A stretch of 64,000 nt of DNA. Source: Pseudonocardia sp. (GTDB lineage: Bacteria > Actinomycetota > Actinomycetes > Mycobacteriales > Pseudonocardiaceae). Below the pieces are notes generated by a model. It made no database searches. It was not told where the DNA came from and saw only the letters and a program-made list of their open reading frames with translations. Positions 17,307 to 26,849 of this stretch are shown piece after piece; within the stretch, counting starts at the first letter, position 1; the number at the start of each line of letters is the position of its first letter. The DNA is taken from positions 1 to 64,000 of the forward strand of contig NZ_JAODNI010000112.1 in the NCBI RefSeq assembly GCF_025465255.1. The letters are read 5' to 3'. The translations under genes and the position numbers were made by a program.

Positions 17307-17486
17307 GTGACCGAGCCCGAGGACACGACGACCGCGCTCCCCCAGACCTGCGTCCGCTGCGGCACCCTCGCGCTGCTGCGGATCGTGGGCCACTGCGGGA
17401 ACTGTGCCGCGGACATGGGCCTGCGGCACTCCGAGGACTACGCCCGGTGGCGGGCCGAGGTGAAGAAGGAGTTCGGCGTCAAGTAG
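17307..17486 (+). CDS. small zinc-ribbon protein
   Basis: 59 residues from GTG 17307. Two CxxC pairs, CVRC and CGNC, sit about 14 residues apart and should bind one zinc ion, followed by a charged C-terminal helix ending EFGVK. No family name is recognised. The GGGA upstream of the GTG is a weak ribosome binding site. Confidence 0.55.
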   Translation: MTEPEDTTTALPQTCVRCGTLALLRIVGHCGNCAADMGLRHSEDYARWRAEVKKEFGVK

Positions 17487-17574
17487 CCACGCGGCAGACG
17501 GGCCCATAACACGGCTCTGTGATCGGCGTCTCGCCGCGCGACCAGGCAATTCGTCGTCCGTCGGCGAGTAGAAC

Positions 17575-17946
17575 TTGTCCGCGCCGCCGCGGCACGTCAC
17601 CCTCGTCGGTGTGAGCGAGAAGATGGTTGAACTCCACCTCGATGACGCGGGCCTGGCGGCGGACCTCCCGCGGCCGGAGACCCCGCAGGACCAGATCCAG
17701 GACGTCCCGTTCCGCCCGGTCCAGTTCCGCGACGACGACCTCCCCACGGCACTCGAACGCTCGGCGAAGTGGCTGCGCCGCGCCCAGGACTGGCTCGGCG
17801 AGCCCGTCGACGTCATCGCGATCCACCTCGACTACGACGACCGGAAGGGCTCGCCGTACTACGAGGTCAAGCTGCTCTGCAACGACGAGGACCTGGCCGG
17901 CGCCCCGCTGGCGATCCGGCAGGCGGGCGCGGCGCCGCAGCAGTGA
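17575..17946 (+). CDS. hypothetical acidic protein
   Basis: Up to 123 residues from TTG 17575; GTG and ATG (17623) codons downstream are alternative starts and the true one is unclear. The protein is acidic, has no membrane segment or signal peptide, and contains a central AKWLRRAQDWLGEPVDVIAIHLDYDD stretch that looks like a helix and a beta-strand. No family recognised. It converges on the SDR gene with a four-base gap. Confidence 0.55.
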   Translation: MSAPPRHVTLVGVSEKMVELHLDDAGLAADLPRPETPQDQIQDVPFRPVQFRDDDLPTALERSAKWLRRAQDWLGEPVDVIAIHLDYDDRKGSPYYEVKLLCNDEDLAGAPLAIRQAGAAPQQ

Positions 17947-17950
17947 GGGT

Positions 17951-18703
17951 TCACCGGGCCGTGTAGCCGCCGTCCACCGTGTAGTAGGCACCGGTCACGA
18001 ACGACGCGGCGGGCGAGACGAGGAACCCGACGACGGCGGCGACCTCGTCCGCCCGCCCGAGCCGTCCCACCGGATGCCGCGCGAGGAGCTCCTCGTGCGC
18101 CTCCGGGGTGCGCTCGCCGAGCAGCGGCGTGTCGATGAACCCCGGCCCGACGGCGTTGACCCGGATCCCGGTCTGCGCGTACTCCAGCGCGGTGGTCCTG
18201 GTCAGGCCGACGACGGCGTGCTTCGACGCCACGTACGCCGACGCCCCGGGCACGGCGACGCTGCCGAGGATCGACGCCATGTTCACGATCACGCCCTCGC
18301 CGGCCGGGGCCATGACGGCCAGCTCGGCGCGCAGGCAGAGGAAGACGCCGTCGAGGTTGACGGCGAGCACCTGCCGCCAGGCGTCGAACTCCGTCTCCCC
18401 CGTCGGGACGCCGGAGCCGGTGCTGATCCCGGCGTTGTTCACCGCGACGTGCAGGCCGCCGAACTCCGCGACGGCCGCCGCCACCATGGTCGTGACCTGC
18501 ACCGGATCGGTGACGTCCGCGACGACGGCGAACCCGCCGATCTCGTCGGAGACCTTCCGCGCGCCGCCCTCGTCCCGGTCCGCGACCACGACCCGGGCCC
18601 CGCGGGCGGCGAGCAGCCGCGCGACCGCGGCGCCGATCCCCGACCCCGCGCCGGTCACCAGCGCGACCTTGTTCGTCAGGTCCCTCGAGCCGTCGAACTC
18701 CAT
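17951..18703 (-). CDS. short-chain dehydrogenase/reductase
   Basis: 250 residues, a classical SDR: cofactor motif TGAGSGIG at residues 18-25, NNAG near 93, catalytic Ser in SILGS, and YVASK (Tyr-x3-Lys) near 157; the C-terminus is the usual DGGYTAR. An Asp-Arg after the second beta-strand ([10 protein letters not shown]) suggests NAD rather than NADP. It oxidises or reduces an unknown alcohol/ketone. It lies 10 bases downstream of the metallo-hydrolase gene on the same strand, probably in one operon. Confidence 0.9.
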   Translation of the reverse strand: MEFDGSRDLTNKVALVTGAGSGIGAAVARLLAARGARVVVADRDEGGARKVSDEIGGFAVVADVTDPVQVTTMVAAAVAEFGGLHVAVNNAGISTGSGVPTGETEFDAWRQVLAVNLDGVFLCLRAELAVMAPAGEGVIVNMASILGSVAVPGASAYVASKHAVVGLTRTTALEYAQTGIRVNAVGPGFIDTPLLGERTPEAHEELLARHPVGRLGRADEVAAVVGFLVSPAASFVTGAYYTVDGGYTAR

Positions 18704-18713
18704 CGGGTTCCCC

Positions 18714-19607
18714 TCAGCTCTCGAACCGGTAGCCCGCGCCGTCGCGCACGACGAGCCCGGCCGTCGGGTCCGGGAAGTGCGTCCCGAGCACGAGCGTGCC
18801 CGAGTCCGCGAACTTCGCCAGGAACTCCTCGCGGGCGGACGTCCCGGCCGCGTGGTCGCAGTCCAGCATCGACGTCCAGCGCGGGCGCGCAATCTGGCAC
18901 GGGAAGTGCACGAGGTCGCCGGTGATCACCGCGGACTCCCCGCGGGACTCGACGAGCACGCTCACGTGGCCGGGCGTGTGCCCGGGCGTCGGCACCAGCC
19001 GGACGTACGGATCGACCCGGGCGTCCGGCTCGACGAGGTCCACCAGACCCGCCTCGGCGACCGGCGCGATCGAGTCCGCCCAGACCGCCGCGACGTCCGT
19101 CATCGCGCGGAGCCAGCCGGGACGGTCGTCGTCCGTGCGGGCGGCCTCGGCCTGCCAGTGCTCGAAGTCCGCGCGCACCATGAGGTGCCTGGCCTGCGGG
19201 AACGTCGGCGCCCAGGCGCCGTCGACGAGCAAAGTGTTCCAGCCGACGTGGTCGATGTGCAGGTGCGTGTGGATCACCCGCTGCACGCTCGACGGCGGCC
19301 ACCCGGTTGCCCGCATCTCGTCGAGGAAGCCGGTGCGCAGGCCGCTCCAGTGCGGCACCGCGCGCGGTTTGTCGTTGCCCAGCCCGGTGTCCACGACGAT
19401 CCGGGTCCGCGGCGTCTCGACCAGGAACGAGTGGATGCTCATCCGCATCCGGCCCTCGGGCGTCAGGAAGTCCGGGACCAGCCACGGGAGGTCCGCGAGC
19501 TCGTCGGGGTCGATGCCGGCGATCCCGGCCCGGCCCGGCGGGACCTCGTCCTCGAGTTCGACGATCTTGGTGATGGTCACGTCGCCGATCCGCCAGGTAC
19601 GGGTCAC
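18714..19607 (-). CDS. MBL-fold metallo-hydrolase
   Basis: 297 residues from GTG 19607, which overlaps the preceding stop as GTGA. The metallo-beta-lactamase metal motif is [12 protein letters not shown] near residue 102, with further ligands in [12 protein letters not shown] and ITGDLVH and in LGTHFPDP near the end. The protein has no signal peptide, so it is cytoplasmic. The sequence resembles quorum-quenching lactonase-like and quinolone-oxygenase-like subgroups, but the substrate is unknown. Operon with a TIGR03086 protein and an SDR. Confidence 0.87.
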   Translation of the reverse strand: MTRTWRIGDVTITKIVELEDEVPPGRAGIAGIDPDELADLPWLVPDFLTPEGRMRMSIHSFLVETPRTRIVVDTGLGNDKPRAVPHWSGLRTGFLDEMRATGWPPSSVQRVIHTHLHIDHVGWNTLLVDGAWAPTFPQARHLMVRADFEHWQAEAARTDDDRPGWLRAMTDVAAVWADSIAPVAEAGLVDLVEPDARVDPYVRLVPTPGHTPGHVSVLVESRGESAVITGDLVHFPCQIARPRWTSMLDCDHAAGTSAREEFLAKFADSGTLVLGTHFPDPTAGLVVRDGAGYRFES

Positions 19608-20176
19608 GGGCGGCGACCCATCATCCCGAGCAGCTCGGCCTGCGGGCCGGAACCGGGCGGGACGGCCACCTTCGGCCCGGTGACGCCCATCGCGCGGTAC
19701 GTCTCCTCCATCGAGCCGAACCACTCCCGGACCGCGGCGGCCACGTCGGCGTCGACCGTCTCGTCCTCGCCGAGGGCACGCGCCAGGTCCACGGCGTGCA
19801 CGAGGTGGTCCGCGGAGAGCTGCATCGCGTACTCCCGGCCCGGATGGTCGCCGAAGGACAGGTGCACGGTGCGGTCCAGGGCGCCGTCGGAGGTGATCGC
19901 GTCCAGCGCGGCGGCCGCGGTCTCGTCGATCGTGCCGACCGGGTCCTCGCCGAGCAGGTCGCCGTCGAACCGGGTGCCGACCTCCTCGATCGTCGCGCCA
20001 CCGAACAGCAGCGGGGTCCAGCGCTCCTCGTAGGCGAGGTGGTTGACGAGCGTCCGGACGTCCCAGCCCGGTAGCGGGGTCGGATCGGCCCAGTGCCCGT
20101 CGACGGCGTGCACGCGGGCGCTGAACTCGGCGCTGCACCTGGCGTAGATCTCGCTGACGTCCACGTCGCCGAGCAT
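19604..20176 (-). CDS. TIGR03086 / DinB-like metal-binding protein
   Basis: 190 residues. The pattern GHWADPTPLPGWDVRTLVNHLAYEERW is the N-terminal helix bundle of the mycothiol-dependent maleylpyruvate isomerase / DinB superfamily; LSADHLVHAVDLARAL carries the second histidine-containing metal motif. Relatives use mycothiol as a cofactor, but a reaction cannot be assigned. It is the first gene of a three-gene operon with the metallo-hydrolase and SDR. Confidence 0.82.
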   Translation of the reverse strand: MLGDVDVSEIYARCSAEFSARVHAVDGHWADPTPLPGWDVRTLVNHLAYEERWTPLLFGGATIEEVGTRFDGDLLGEDPVGTIDETAAAALDAITSDGALDRTVHLSFGDHPGREYAMQLSADHLVHAVDLARALGEDETVDADVAAAVREWFGSMEETYRAMGVTGPKVAVPPGSGPQAELLGMMGRRP

Positions 20177-20256
20177 GGTCGAGTTTCCCGCGCTTCGGAA
20201 GCAGGCCGGCCGCTTCGACGCGGGACGGCCCGCCCCCGGCAGGGCATGCTTAGCCC

Positions 20257-21339
20257 ATGACCACCTCGGACACCGTCGTCCCGGACCGTCGCAAGGTCCG
20301 CGAGTTCGCCCGCCACCTCTTCGGCGTCTACACCAGCGGGGTCCTCACCTTCATGATCGACCTCGGGCACCGGACCGGCCTGTTCGACGCCGCAGCGGCC
20401 GGCCCCACCGACTCCGCCGGACTCGCCGAGCGGGCCGGGCTGGAGGAGCGCTACGTCCGCGAGTGGCTCGGGGCGATGGTCACCGGCGGGATCATGACCT
20501 TCGACGCCGGGTCCGGGCACTACACGTTGCCCCCCGAGCACGCCGCGGCCCTGACCGGCGACGGGTCCAAGAACATGGCTCCGATGGCGGCCATGGTCCC
20601 GCTGCTGGGCCGCAACCTCGACGGGATCGAGGCCGCCTTCCGCACCGGCGGCGGCGTTCCCTACTCCGCGTTCAGCCCGCACTTCACCGGGGTCATGGAC
20701 CAGCTGAACCGCCGGCCCCTCGACGAGCTGCTGATCGACGCCTGGCTCCCGCTCGTCCCCGGCCTCGCCGAGCGGCTGGCGGCCGGGGCCCGCGTCGCGG
20801 ACGTCGGCTGCGGCACCGGGCACGCCCTGGTCCTGCTCGCCGCGGCCTTCCCTGCGTCGACCTTCACCGGGTACGACATCGCGGAGGACGCCCTCGACCG
20901 CGCTCGCGCCGAGGCGGCCGCGGCCGGCCTGGAGAACCTCACCTTCGAGGTCACCGACGTGGCCGCGTTCCGCCCGGCCGAACCGTTCGACGTCGTGTTC
21001 GCCATCGACGCGGTCCACGACCAGGCCGATCCCGCCGCCGTCCTGCGCGGCGTCCACGACGCGCTGGTGCCCGGCGGCACGTTCGTCATGGTGGACATGG
21101 CCGCGTCCAGCGATCTGGAGGCGAACGTCGGCAACCCCTTCGCCGCCTGGATCTACTCGATCAGCACCCTGCACTGCATGACCGTCTCCCTCGCCCACGA
21201 CGGCGCCGGGCTCGGCGCGGCCTGGGGCCGGGAGCTCGCCACCCGTATGCTCGGCGACGCCGGGTTCGGCGAGGTCACGGTGCAGCCGGCGCCGGGGCAG
21301 GCGCTCAACCTGATCTATTCGACGCAGCGGCCGGCCTGA
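20257..21339 (+). CDS. class I SAM methyltransferase with winged-helix N-terminus
   Basis: 360 residues. The N-terminal 90 residues form the dimerisation/winged-helix region seen in Rv2258c-type and O-methyltransferase-like proteins (LAERAGLEERYVREWLGAMVTGGI). The SAM-binding motif VADVGCGTGHALVLLAAAFP is near residue 184, with motif II FDVVFAIDAVHDQADP near 245. It probably methylates a small molecule. Its last 35 bases overlap the convergent BKACE gene. Confidence 0.87.
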   Translation: MTTSDTVVPDRRKVREFARHLFGVYTSGVLTFMIDLGHRTGLFDAAAAGPTDSAGLAERAGLEERYVREWLGAMVTGGIMTFDAGSGHYTLPPEHAAALTGDGSKNMAPMAAMVPLLGRNLDGIEAAFRTGGGVPYSAFSPHFTGVMDQLNRRPLDELLIDAWLPLVPGLAERLAAGARVADVGCGTGHALVLLAAAFPASTFTGYDIAEDALDRARAEAAAAGLENLTFEVTDVAAFRPAEPFDVVFAIDAVHDQADPAAVLRGVHDALVPGGTFVMVDMAASSDLEANVGNPFAAWIYSISTLHCMTVSLAHDGAGLGAAWGRELATRMLGDAGFGEVTVQPAPGQALNLIYSTQRPA

Positions 21340-22222
21340 GCCCGAGGATCCCGCGGGTCTCGCCGATCGTCGCCGGCCGTGTCCCGAGCCGGTCGAGCAG
21401 CTCCAGCACGCCCCGCAGCAGGTCGGTGTTCGACGGCGCGCCCGGACCCGCGTAGTCCTCCAGCCCGACCCGGAGGTGGCCCCCGCGCCGGACGGCCTGC
21501 TCGGCCAGCCCGGACGCGAGCACATCGCCACCCAGCACCGCGACCGACCAGGGCAGGCCCGACGGCTCGAGCAGCTCGAGGTAGGCGTCGAGGGCCTTCT
21601 CCGTCGGCGGGAGCCCGAACTCGAGGGCGCCGCCGAAGTACAGCTTGACGATCGCGCCCGCCGGGAGGCGGCCGTGCCGGTGCAGGGTCAGGGCGGTCCG
21701 CAGGAACCCCGGTTCGAAGATCGAGATGCTGGGCGCGGCGCCGAGCGCGGCCGTGCGGGTGCACATGTACTCGGTGTCCGCGATGCTGTTCTGGTATGGC
21801 TCCGTAGCGGCCGCCGGCGGGCACGTCCCGTCGGACAGCAGTCCGACGTTCACCGACCCGGGGTCGACGAGCGTCAGCCCGCCCATCCGCCGCCGCGCCA
21901 GCTCCTCGACGTGCGCCCACCGCCGCTCGACCGGGATCCCGCGCGCGCCCGCCGCCATCGTCGGGTAGAGCAGCATGTCCGGATGCCGGTCCAGCACCGG
22001 CTGCCAGGCCTGCAGGTAGGGCTCGACGGCGTGCACCCCGTCGTCGGTGAACATCGGCTCGTCGTTGTGGTTGTGCGCGATCGTGGCCCCGAGGTCGATG
22101 CACGCGAGCACGTCCTCGGTTATCTCCGCGGGCGTCCGCGGGACGTGCGGGTTGCGACGGCGTGGCGTCGTGCCGTTGACCGCCACCTCGACGATGACCG
22201 GGCCGGGGTTCTGCGTCGCCAT
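21305..22222 (-). CDS. BKACE family beta-keto acid cleavage enzyme
   Basis: 305 residues of the DUF849 family, of which the founding member is 3-keto-5-aminohexanoate cleavage enzyme (Kce). The zinc site is visible in GATIAHNHNDEP (near residue 45) and at the C-terminal side GLEDYAGPGAPSN with the conserved Glu. These enzymes condense a beta-keto acid with acetyl-CoA to give acetoacetate plus a new CoA ester. It is the downstream neighbour (37-base gap) of the indolepyruvate oxidoreductase and likely in the same transcript, which hints at amino-acid or keto-acid breakdown. Confidence 0.85.
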   Translation of the reverse strand: MATQNPGPVIVEVAVNGTTPRRRNPHVPRTPAEITEDVLACIDLGATIAHNHNDEPMFTDDGVHAVEPYLQAWQPVLDRHPDMLLYPTMAAGARGIPVERRWAHVEELARRRMGGLTLVDPGSVNVGLLSDGTCPPAAATEPYQNSIADTEYMCTRTAALGAAPSISIFEPGFLRTALTLHRHGRLPAGAIVKLYFGGALEFGLPPTEKALDAYLELLEPSGLPWSVAVLGGDVLASGLAEQAVRRGGHLRVGLEDYAGPGAPSNTDLLRGVLELLDRLGTRPATIGETRGILGLRPAAASNRSG

Positions 22223-22259
22223 GGCGACAGCATGAGGCGTCCCGGGCTCGCGTGCGTGA

Positions 22260-25200
22260 TCAGCCGGTCCCGGTGATCACGGCGAGGAGGGCGCTCGCCT
22301 TCTCCCGGAAGCGCTCGACCGCGGCCAGCTTGATGTCCTCGTAGCCGCGCACGAGGTCCGGCAGCCCGGCGAGCTCGACGACCTGCTCCGCGCTCCCGGC
22401 GTCGAGGTGCTCCAGCGCGGTGTGCACCAGCCCCTGGTACTCGGCGACGAGCTCGCGCTCGACCCGGCGCACCTTCGCGTAGCCGAAGACGTCCAGCGGG
22501 GTGCCGCGCAGGCCGCGGACGGCCCGCAGCGCGCGGAAGGTGACGTCCGCGGTCCGGCCCTTCAGCCGGATCTTGCGCGTCATCCCCATCGCGCGCAGGA
22601 CCGGCGGGTGCAGCAGGACCGAGACCGCCGCGTCCGGGCCGAACTCGGCGTCCCGGCGGGCCTTCTCGACCGGATCCAGGTGCAGCCGGGCGACCTCGTA
22701 CTCATCCTTGTAGGCGAGCAGTTTGTGCAGGCCGATGGCGTACGCGAGGCCGATCCGCTCCCCCGTCGCCGCGCCCGTGCGGTCGGCCGCGATCAAGGTG
22801 ACCCGCCCGACCTCCGCGGCGTAGCGGCGGGCCAGCGCCTCGTCCTGGAAGCCCTCGAGGTCCGCGACGCGAGTGGCGAGCACCGCCTCCAGCTCCCCGG
22901 CGACGCCCGTGGCGCGGGCGATCTGCGCGGCCGCCACGCCGACCTCCACCGTCGCGCGGGCCTGCGGCGTGGCGGCGGCGAGGACGGCCTCGGCGTCGAT
23001 CACGGCGGCGCGGCCCCAGCGGAACGCGGCGAGGGTCTTCTCGACCGCGGCGCCGTTGAGCCGGATCGCCTCCTCGATGGCCTCGGCGGCGATCGGGACG
23101 ACGCCGTGCTGGTAGGCGGCCCCGACCAACAGCATGTTCGTGGGCATGTGGTCGCCGAAGAGGGCCTCGGCCAGGCGCTGCGCGTCGAGGTAGAGGTTGT
23201 CCCCGCGGCGGGTCACGGTCTCGATCCGCTCGAGCGAGTCGGCCGGCGAGCCCGGCAGGGCGACCCGGTTGGTCACCATGGCGGCGGTCGGCACGATCGC
23301 GGTGTTGACGACGGCGACGGTGTGTCCGGGCAGGGCGACGGCGAGGTTCGACGCGTCCGCGGCGCCGAGCAGGTCGAAGCCGACCAGCACGTCGGCCGTG
23401 GCCCGGGAGGCGCGCAGCGAGCCGGTGACCGGCGCCTTCGCGATCCGGATGTCGGAGACGACCGGGCCGCCCTTCTGCGCGAGGCCGGTCTGCTCCAGCC
23501 CGGCGGCGAACAGGCCGTCGAGGTGCGCGGCCATCTGCAGGACCTGCGAGATCGTGACGACGCCGGTGCCGCCGATGCCGGGCATTCGCAGCAGCGTCGT
23601 GTCCCCCGCCAGGCGCGGCGCGGGCTCGACGAGCTCCACCGGGAGCGCCGGGACCTCACGGCGGGCCCGCGTTCCCGGCTCGACCAGCAGGAACGACGGG
23701 CAGTCGCCCTTGAGGCAGGAGAGGTCCGAGTTGCAGGACGCCTGGTGGATCCTGGTCTTGCGGCCGAACTCCGTCTGATGAGGCTGCACCGACAGGCATG
23801 TCGACTTGTCGCCGCAGTCCCCGCACCCCTCGCACACCCGCTCGTTGATCACGACCTTCTGCGCCGGGGTGGGCAGCCGGCCGCGCTTGCGCAGCCGGCG
23901 CTCCTCCGCGGCGCACCGGTCGTCGTGGATCAGGACGGTGACGCCGTCGAGGGCCGTCAGCTCGGCCTCGGCCTCCGCGAACTCGTCGCGGTGCCGGACC
24001 GACGCGATCGGGTCGAGCGCCACGCCGCGGTACTTCGCCGGGTCGTCCGTGGTGATCGCGATCCGCCGCACGCCCTCGGTGGCGAGCAGCCGGGTGATCT
24101 CCGGGACGGACAGCCTGCCGACGGCCTGCTGCCCGCCCGTCATCGCGACGGCGTCGTTGTAGAGCAGCTTGTAGGTCATCGTGACCCCGGCCGCGACGGC
24201 CGCGCGGATCGCGAGGGAACCGGAGTGGTGGAACGTGCCGTCGCCGAGGTTCTGGACCAGGTGACGGTCGTCCGTGAAGGGGGCCAGGCCGATCCACTGG
24301 GCGCCCTCGCCGCCCATCTGCGTCATGCCGACCTGGTTGCCGCGGCCCTCGCCGTCGAGCGCGACCATGGCGTGACAGCCGATCCCGACCCCGACGAGGG
24401 TGTCGTCCGAGGCCCGGGTGGAGGTGTTGTGCGGGCAGCCGGAGCAGAAGTAGGGGGTCCGCGCGGCGCTCTCGGCCACGGGGAGCGCGATCCGGGACGG
24501 CTTCGCCGGCGCGATCGCCGACAGGTGGACCGCCGCCGTTCGGGGCAGTCGGTCCGTCCCGATCCGGGCGGCGAGGGCGCAGGCCACCTCCTCCGCGCCG
24601 AGCTGGCCGCGGGCGGTGAGCAACGGGCGTCCCGTCTCGTCCCGGCGGCCGACGACGTTCGGGGCGCCCGGACGCCGGTAGAGCGCCTCCTTGAGCTGGC
24701 CCTCCAGGAACGGGACCTTGTCCTCGACGACGAGGCACTCGTCGAGGTCGCCGGTCATCTCCGCGAGCTGGCCGCCGTCGAGCGGGAAGGGCATGTCCAG
24801 CTTGATCAGCCGCAGGCCGAGGTCCTCCATCGCGCCCTCGTCCAGGCCGAGGTCCTCACAGGCCCTCTGGACGACGGCGTAGCCGGTGCCCGAGGCGAGG
24901 ACGCCGAGGCGGGCTCGTCGCGCGGAGAAGGCGATCCGGTTGAGGCCCGTTTCCCGTGCGTACTGCCGGGCGAGGTCGAGGCGGCGCGTCAGCATGTCGT
25001 GCTCCGCGTCGAGTGCGGCCGGTCCGACGAGCGCGGACGAGGTCGGGCGCAGCGTCGACGGCGGCTGCGGGACACCCCGGCGCAGGGCGGTCACGTCGAT
25101 CGTGGCGGACGCGTCGGCGATGTCCGCGACGATCTTGAGGCCGGTCCAGAGCCCGGTCGCCCGGGACAGCGCGACCGCGTGCAGGCCGAGCGAGAGGATC

Positions 25201-25739
25201 TCCGGGACCGTGCCGGGGGCGAGCAGCGGCATGACGAGGCTCTGCACCATCGGCTCGCACGAGCTGGGGACGGTGGAGGACTTGCTCGCCGGGTCGTCGC
25301 CGATCCATGCGACCGCGCCGCCGAGCGTCGCGGTGCCCACGAGGTTGCCGTGCCGGATGGCGTCCGCGGCCCGGTCCAGGCCGGGGTTCTTGCCGTACCA
25401 GAACCCGGTGACGCCGTCGTGCCGCCGGCCGGGGACGCGACCGAGCAGCTGGGTCCCGGCGACGGCGGTGGCGGCGAGCTCCTCGTTGACGCCGGGCCGG
25501 AAGACGACGCCGGCCGGGTCCAGGAACTCCGCGGCGCGCGCCATCTCCATGTCCACGCCACCCAGCGGCGAGCCCTGGTAGCCGGAGACGAAGACGCCCG
25601 TGTCCAGGCCGCGGGACGCGTCGAGGCGGCGCTGCTCCAGCGTCAGCCGCACGAGGGCCTGGATCCCCGAGATCAGGACCCGACCGGACTCGGCGGCGTA
25701 CTTGTCGTCGAGGGACACGGACGTCGTGGTGGCGGTCAC
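22260..25739 (-). CDS. fused indolepyruvate ferredoxin oxidoreductase
   Basis: 1159 residues from GTG 25739. The protein fuses the thiamine-diphosphate alpha subunit and the gamma subunit of 2-oxoacid:ferredoxin oxidoreductase. Domain order: N-terminal pyrimidine-binding domain (ALVRLTLEQRRLDASRG, GYQGSPLGGVD), C-terminal ThDP domain (FCSGCPHNTS, GIGCHAMVALDGEG, NLGDGTFHHSGSLA), a cysteine-rich [4Fe-4S] insert (CEGCGDCGDKSTCLSVQP, CNSDLSCLKGDCPSF) and the gamma domain (GIGGTGVVTISQVLQMAAHLDG). It converts aryl or branched 2-oxoacids to acyl-CoA with reduction of ferredoxin. A divergent Lrp regulator fits control by amino acids. Confidence 0.92.
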   Translation of the reverse strand: MTATTTSVSLDDKYAAESGRVLISGIQALVRLTLEQRRLDASRGLDTGVFVSGYQGSPLGGVDMEMARAAEFLDPAGVVFRPGVNEELAATAVAGTQLLGRVPGRRHDGVTGFWYGKNPGLDRAADAIRHGNLVGTATLGGAVAWIGDDPASKSSTVPSSCEPMVQSLVMPLLAPGTVPEILSLGLHAVALSRATGLWTGLKIVADIADASATIDVTALRRGVPQPPSTLRPTSSALVGPAALDAEHDMLTRRLDLARQYARETGLNRIAFSARRARLGVLASGTGYAVVQRACEDLGLDEGAMEDLGLRLIKLDMPFPLDGGQLAEMTGDLDECLVVEDKVPFLEGQLKEALYRRPGAPNVVGRRDETGRPLLTARGQLGAEEVACALAARIGTDRLPRTAAVHLSAIAPAKPSRIALPVAESAARTPYFCSGCPHNTSTRASDDTLVGVGIGCHAMVALDGEGRGNQVGMTQMGGEGAQWIGLAPFTDDRHLVQNLGDGTFHHSGSLAIRAAVAAGVTMTYKLLYNDAVAMTGGQQAVGRLSVPEITRLLATEGVRRIAITTDDPAKYRGVALDPIASVRHRDEFAEAEAELTALDGVTVLIHDDRCAAEERRLRKRGRLPTPAQKVVINERVCEGCGDCGDKSTCLSVQPHQTEFGRKTRIHQASCNSDLSCLKGDCPSFLLVEPGTRARREVPALPVELVEPAPRLAGDTTLLRMPGIGGTGVVTISQVLQMAAHLDGLFAAGLEQTGLAQKGGPVVSDIRIAKAPVTGSLRASRATADVLVGFDLLGAADASNLAVALPGHTVAVVNTAIVPTAAMVTNRVALPGSPADSLERIETVTRRGDNLYLDAQRLAEALFGDHMPTNMLLVGAAYQHGVVPIAAEAIEEAIRLNGAAVEKTLAAFRWGRAAVIDAEAVLAAATPQARATVEVGVAAAQIARATGVAGELEAVLATRVADLEGFQDEALARRYAAEVGRVTLIAADRTGAATGERIGLAYAIGLHKLLAYKDEYEVARLHLDPVEKARRDAEFGPDAAVSVLLHPPVLRAMGMTRKIRLKGRTADVTFRALRAVRGLRGTPLDVFGYAKVRRVERELVAEYQGLVHTALEHLDAGSAEQVVELAGLPDLVRGYEDIKLAAVERFREKASALLAVITGTG

Positions 25740-25847
25740 GTGGGAATCAGAACGGAACCGGCGGGAACGGCACAAGCAAGTCCCCGGTTATCGCCCTTCG
25801 CACGCAAAGTTCTCCTCCGTAGTCTGCCGGCGAGGAGAGGAGTTTGC

Positions 25848-26288
25848 GTGAGCGAGGTCGACGAGACGGACCACCGGTTGCTGGCGCTGCTGCAGGAGGA
25901 CGGACGCCGGACCTATTCGGAGATGGCCGGCGTCGTCGGGCTGTCGGTCGCGGCCGTGAAGCGGCGTGTGGACCGGCTCCGCGAGATCGGCGTGATCACG
26001 GGGTTCACCGTGCAGGTGGACCACGCCAAGCTCGGCTGGGGCGTCGAGGCGTTCACCGAGCTGCGCTACGCCGGAAGGACCGGCGTCGGCGAGATCGTCG
26101 CGACGGCGTCGACGGTGCCCGAGGTGCAGGCGATCTACACGATCGCCGGGGACCCGGACGCGCTCGTGCACGTCCGCGTCCGGGACATCCCGCATCTGCA
26201 GACGGTGATCGACACCCTGCGCCGCGCCGGGACCGTCACGGGGACGAAGACGCTGATGGTGCTCGGTTCGTGGACCCGGGAGAGCTGA
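25848..26288 (+). CDS. Lrp/AsnC family regulator
   Basis: 146 residues from GTG 25848, with GGAGAGGAG upstream. The N-terminal helix-turn-helix is DHRLLALLQEDGRRTYSEMAGVVGLSVAAVKRRVDRL (residues 7-43) and the C-terminal RAM amino-acid-binding domain contains VEAFTELRY and IAGDPDALVHVRV. The 108-base divergent gap to the indolepyruvate oxidoreductase makes that operon the likely target, with an aromatic or branched amino acid as effector. Confidence 0.9.
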   Translation: MSEVDETDHRLLALLQEDGRRTYSEMAGVVGLSVAAVKRRVDRLREIGVITGFTVQVDHAKLGWGVEAFTELRYAGRTGVGEIVATASTVPEVQAIYTIAGDPDALVHVRVRDIPHLQTVIDTLRRAGTVTGTKTLMVLGSWTRES

Positions 26289-26375
26289 GCCCACGCGCGC
26301 GTTGTGATGTCACGCGCTGTTCAGCCTGACGCGCTCCGTCGACCGGCGCGGGTCGAACCAGGACGCGCGCGTGAT
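26289..26375. repeat. CGCG-rich intergenic cluster
   Basis: Five CGCGC-type words (ACGCGCGCGT, ACGCGCT, ACGCGCT, GGCGCGGG, ACGCGCGCGT) occur within 87 bases between convergent gene ends. The outer two are self-complementary and mirror each other. Similar clusters lie at 9214-9260, 37145-37240 and 52498-52550. Confidence 0.5.
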
Positions 26376-26720
26376 TCAGAGCGTGAAGGCACGGCGGAGG
26401 CGGGCGGCGATGGGCCCGAAGACGTCGAGGTCGCCCCAGGTCCAGCGGACGACCGTCAGGCCCTCCCCGCGGAGCTCGTCCTCCCGGAGTTTCTCTCGGT
26501 AGACCGCCTCGGCGGGGTCCTGTCCGGGCTTCAGCGACCTGCCGTACTTCGTCCGGCCGCGTGATGCCCACCCGACCCGATGCGGATGACGTGCACACGG
26601 TCCAGCGGCACCGCCCAGACGTCGAACCCGTGGAGGAGCGCCGCGGTCACGTGGCCGACGACCGATCCCGCGGCCAGGCGCGGAACCACGGCGCGGACAC
26701 CCAGCACGCGCCGGGTCTCC
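26376..26720 (-). pseudogene. AbiEi/endonuclease-like protein remnant
   Basis: Two pieces in different frames. The upstream piece reads VPRLAAGSVVGHVTAALLHGFDVWAVPLDRVHVIR, the central motif of actinobacterial AbiEi-antitoxin-like/DUF559-type proteins. The downstream piece TKYGRSLKPGQDPAEAVYREKLREDELRGEGLTVVRWTWGDL is the C-terminal endonuclease-like segment of the same proteins. The DNA-binding N-terminus and the region between the pieces are missing. The intact family has about 300 residues. Confidence 0.65.
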
Positions 26721-26849
26721 GCCGTTCGGTGGCACGTGCGCGGCCGTTGGCGCGCGTGAGGCTGGAGAACGCGCGTCGTGGAGTCCCGATACCTCCGGGC
26801 GACACGGCCAGGACGGCCCCGCGCCGTACCCGCCACCGCGGCCGGCGGC

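Noticed and set aside
22407..25847. A long plus-strand frame running through the indolepyruvate oxidoreductase into the Lrp gene
   Set aside because: Only the last 146 codons (Lrp, from 25848) are a real protein; the rest is antisense to the oxidoreductase.
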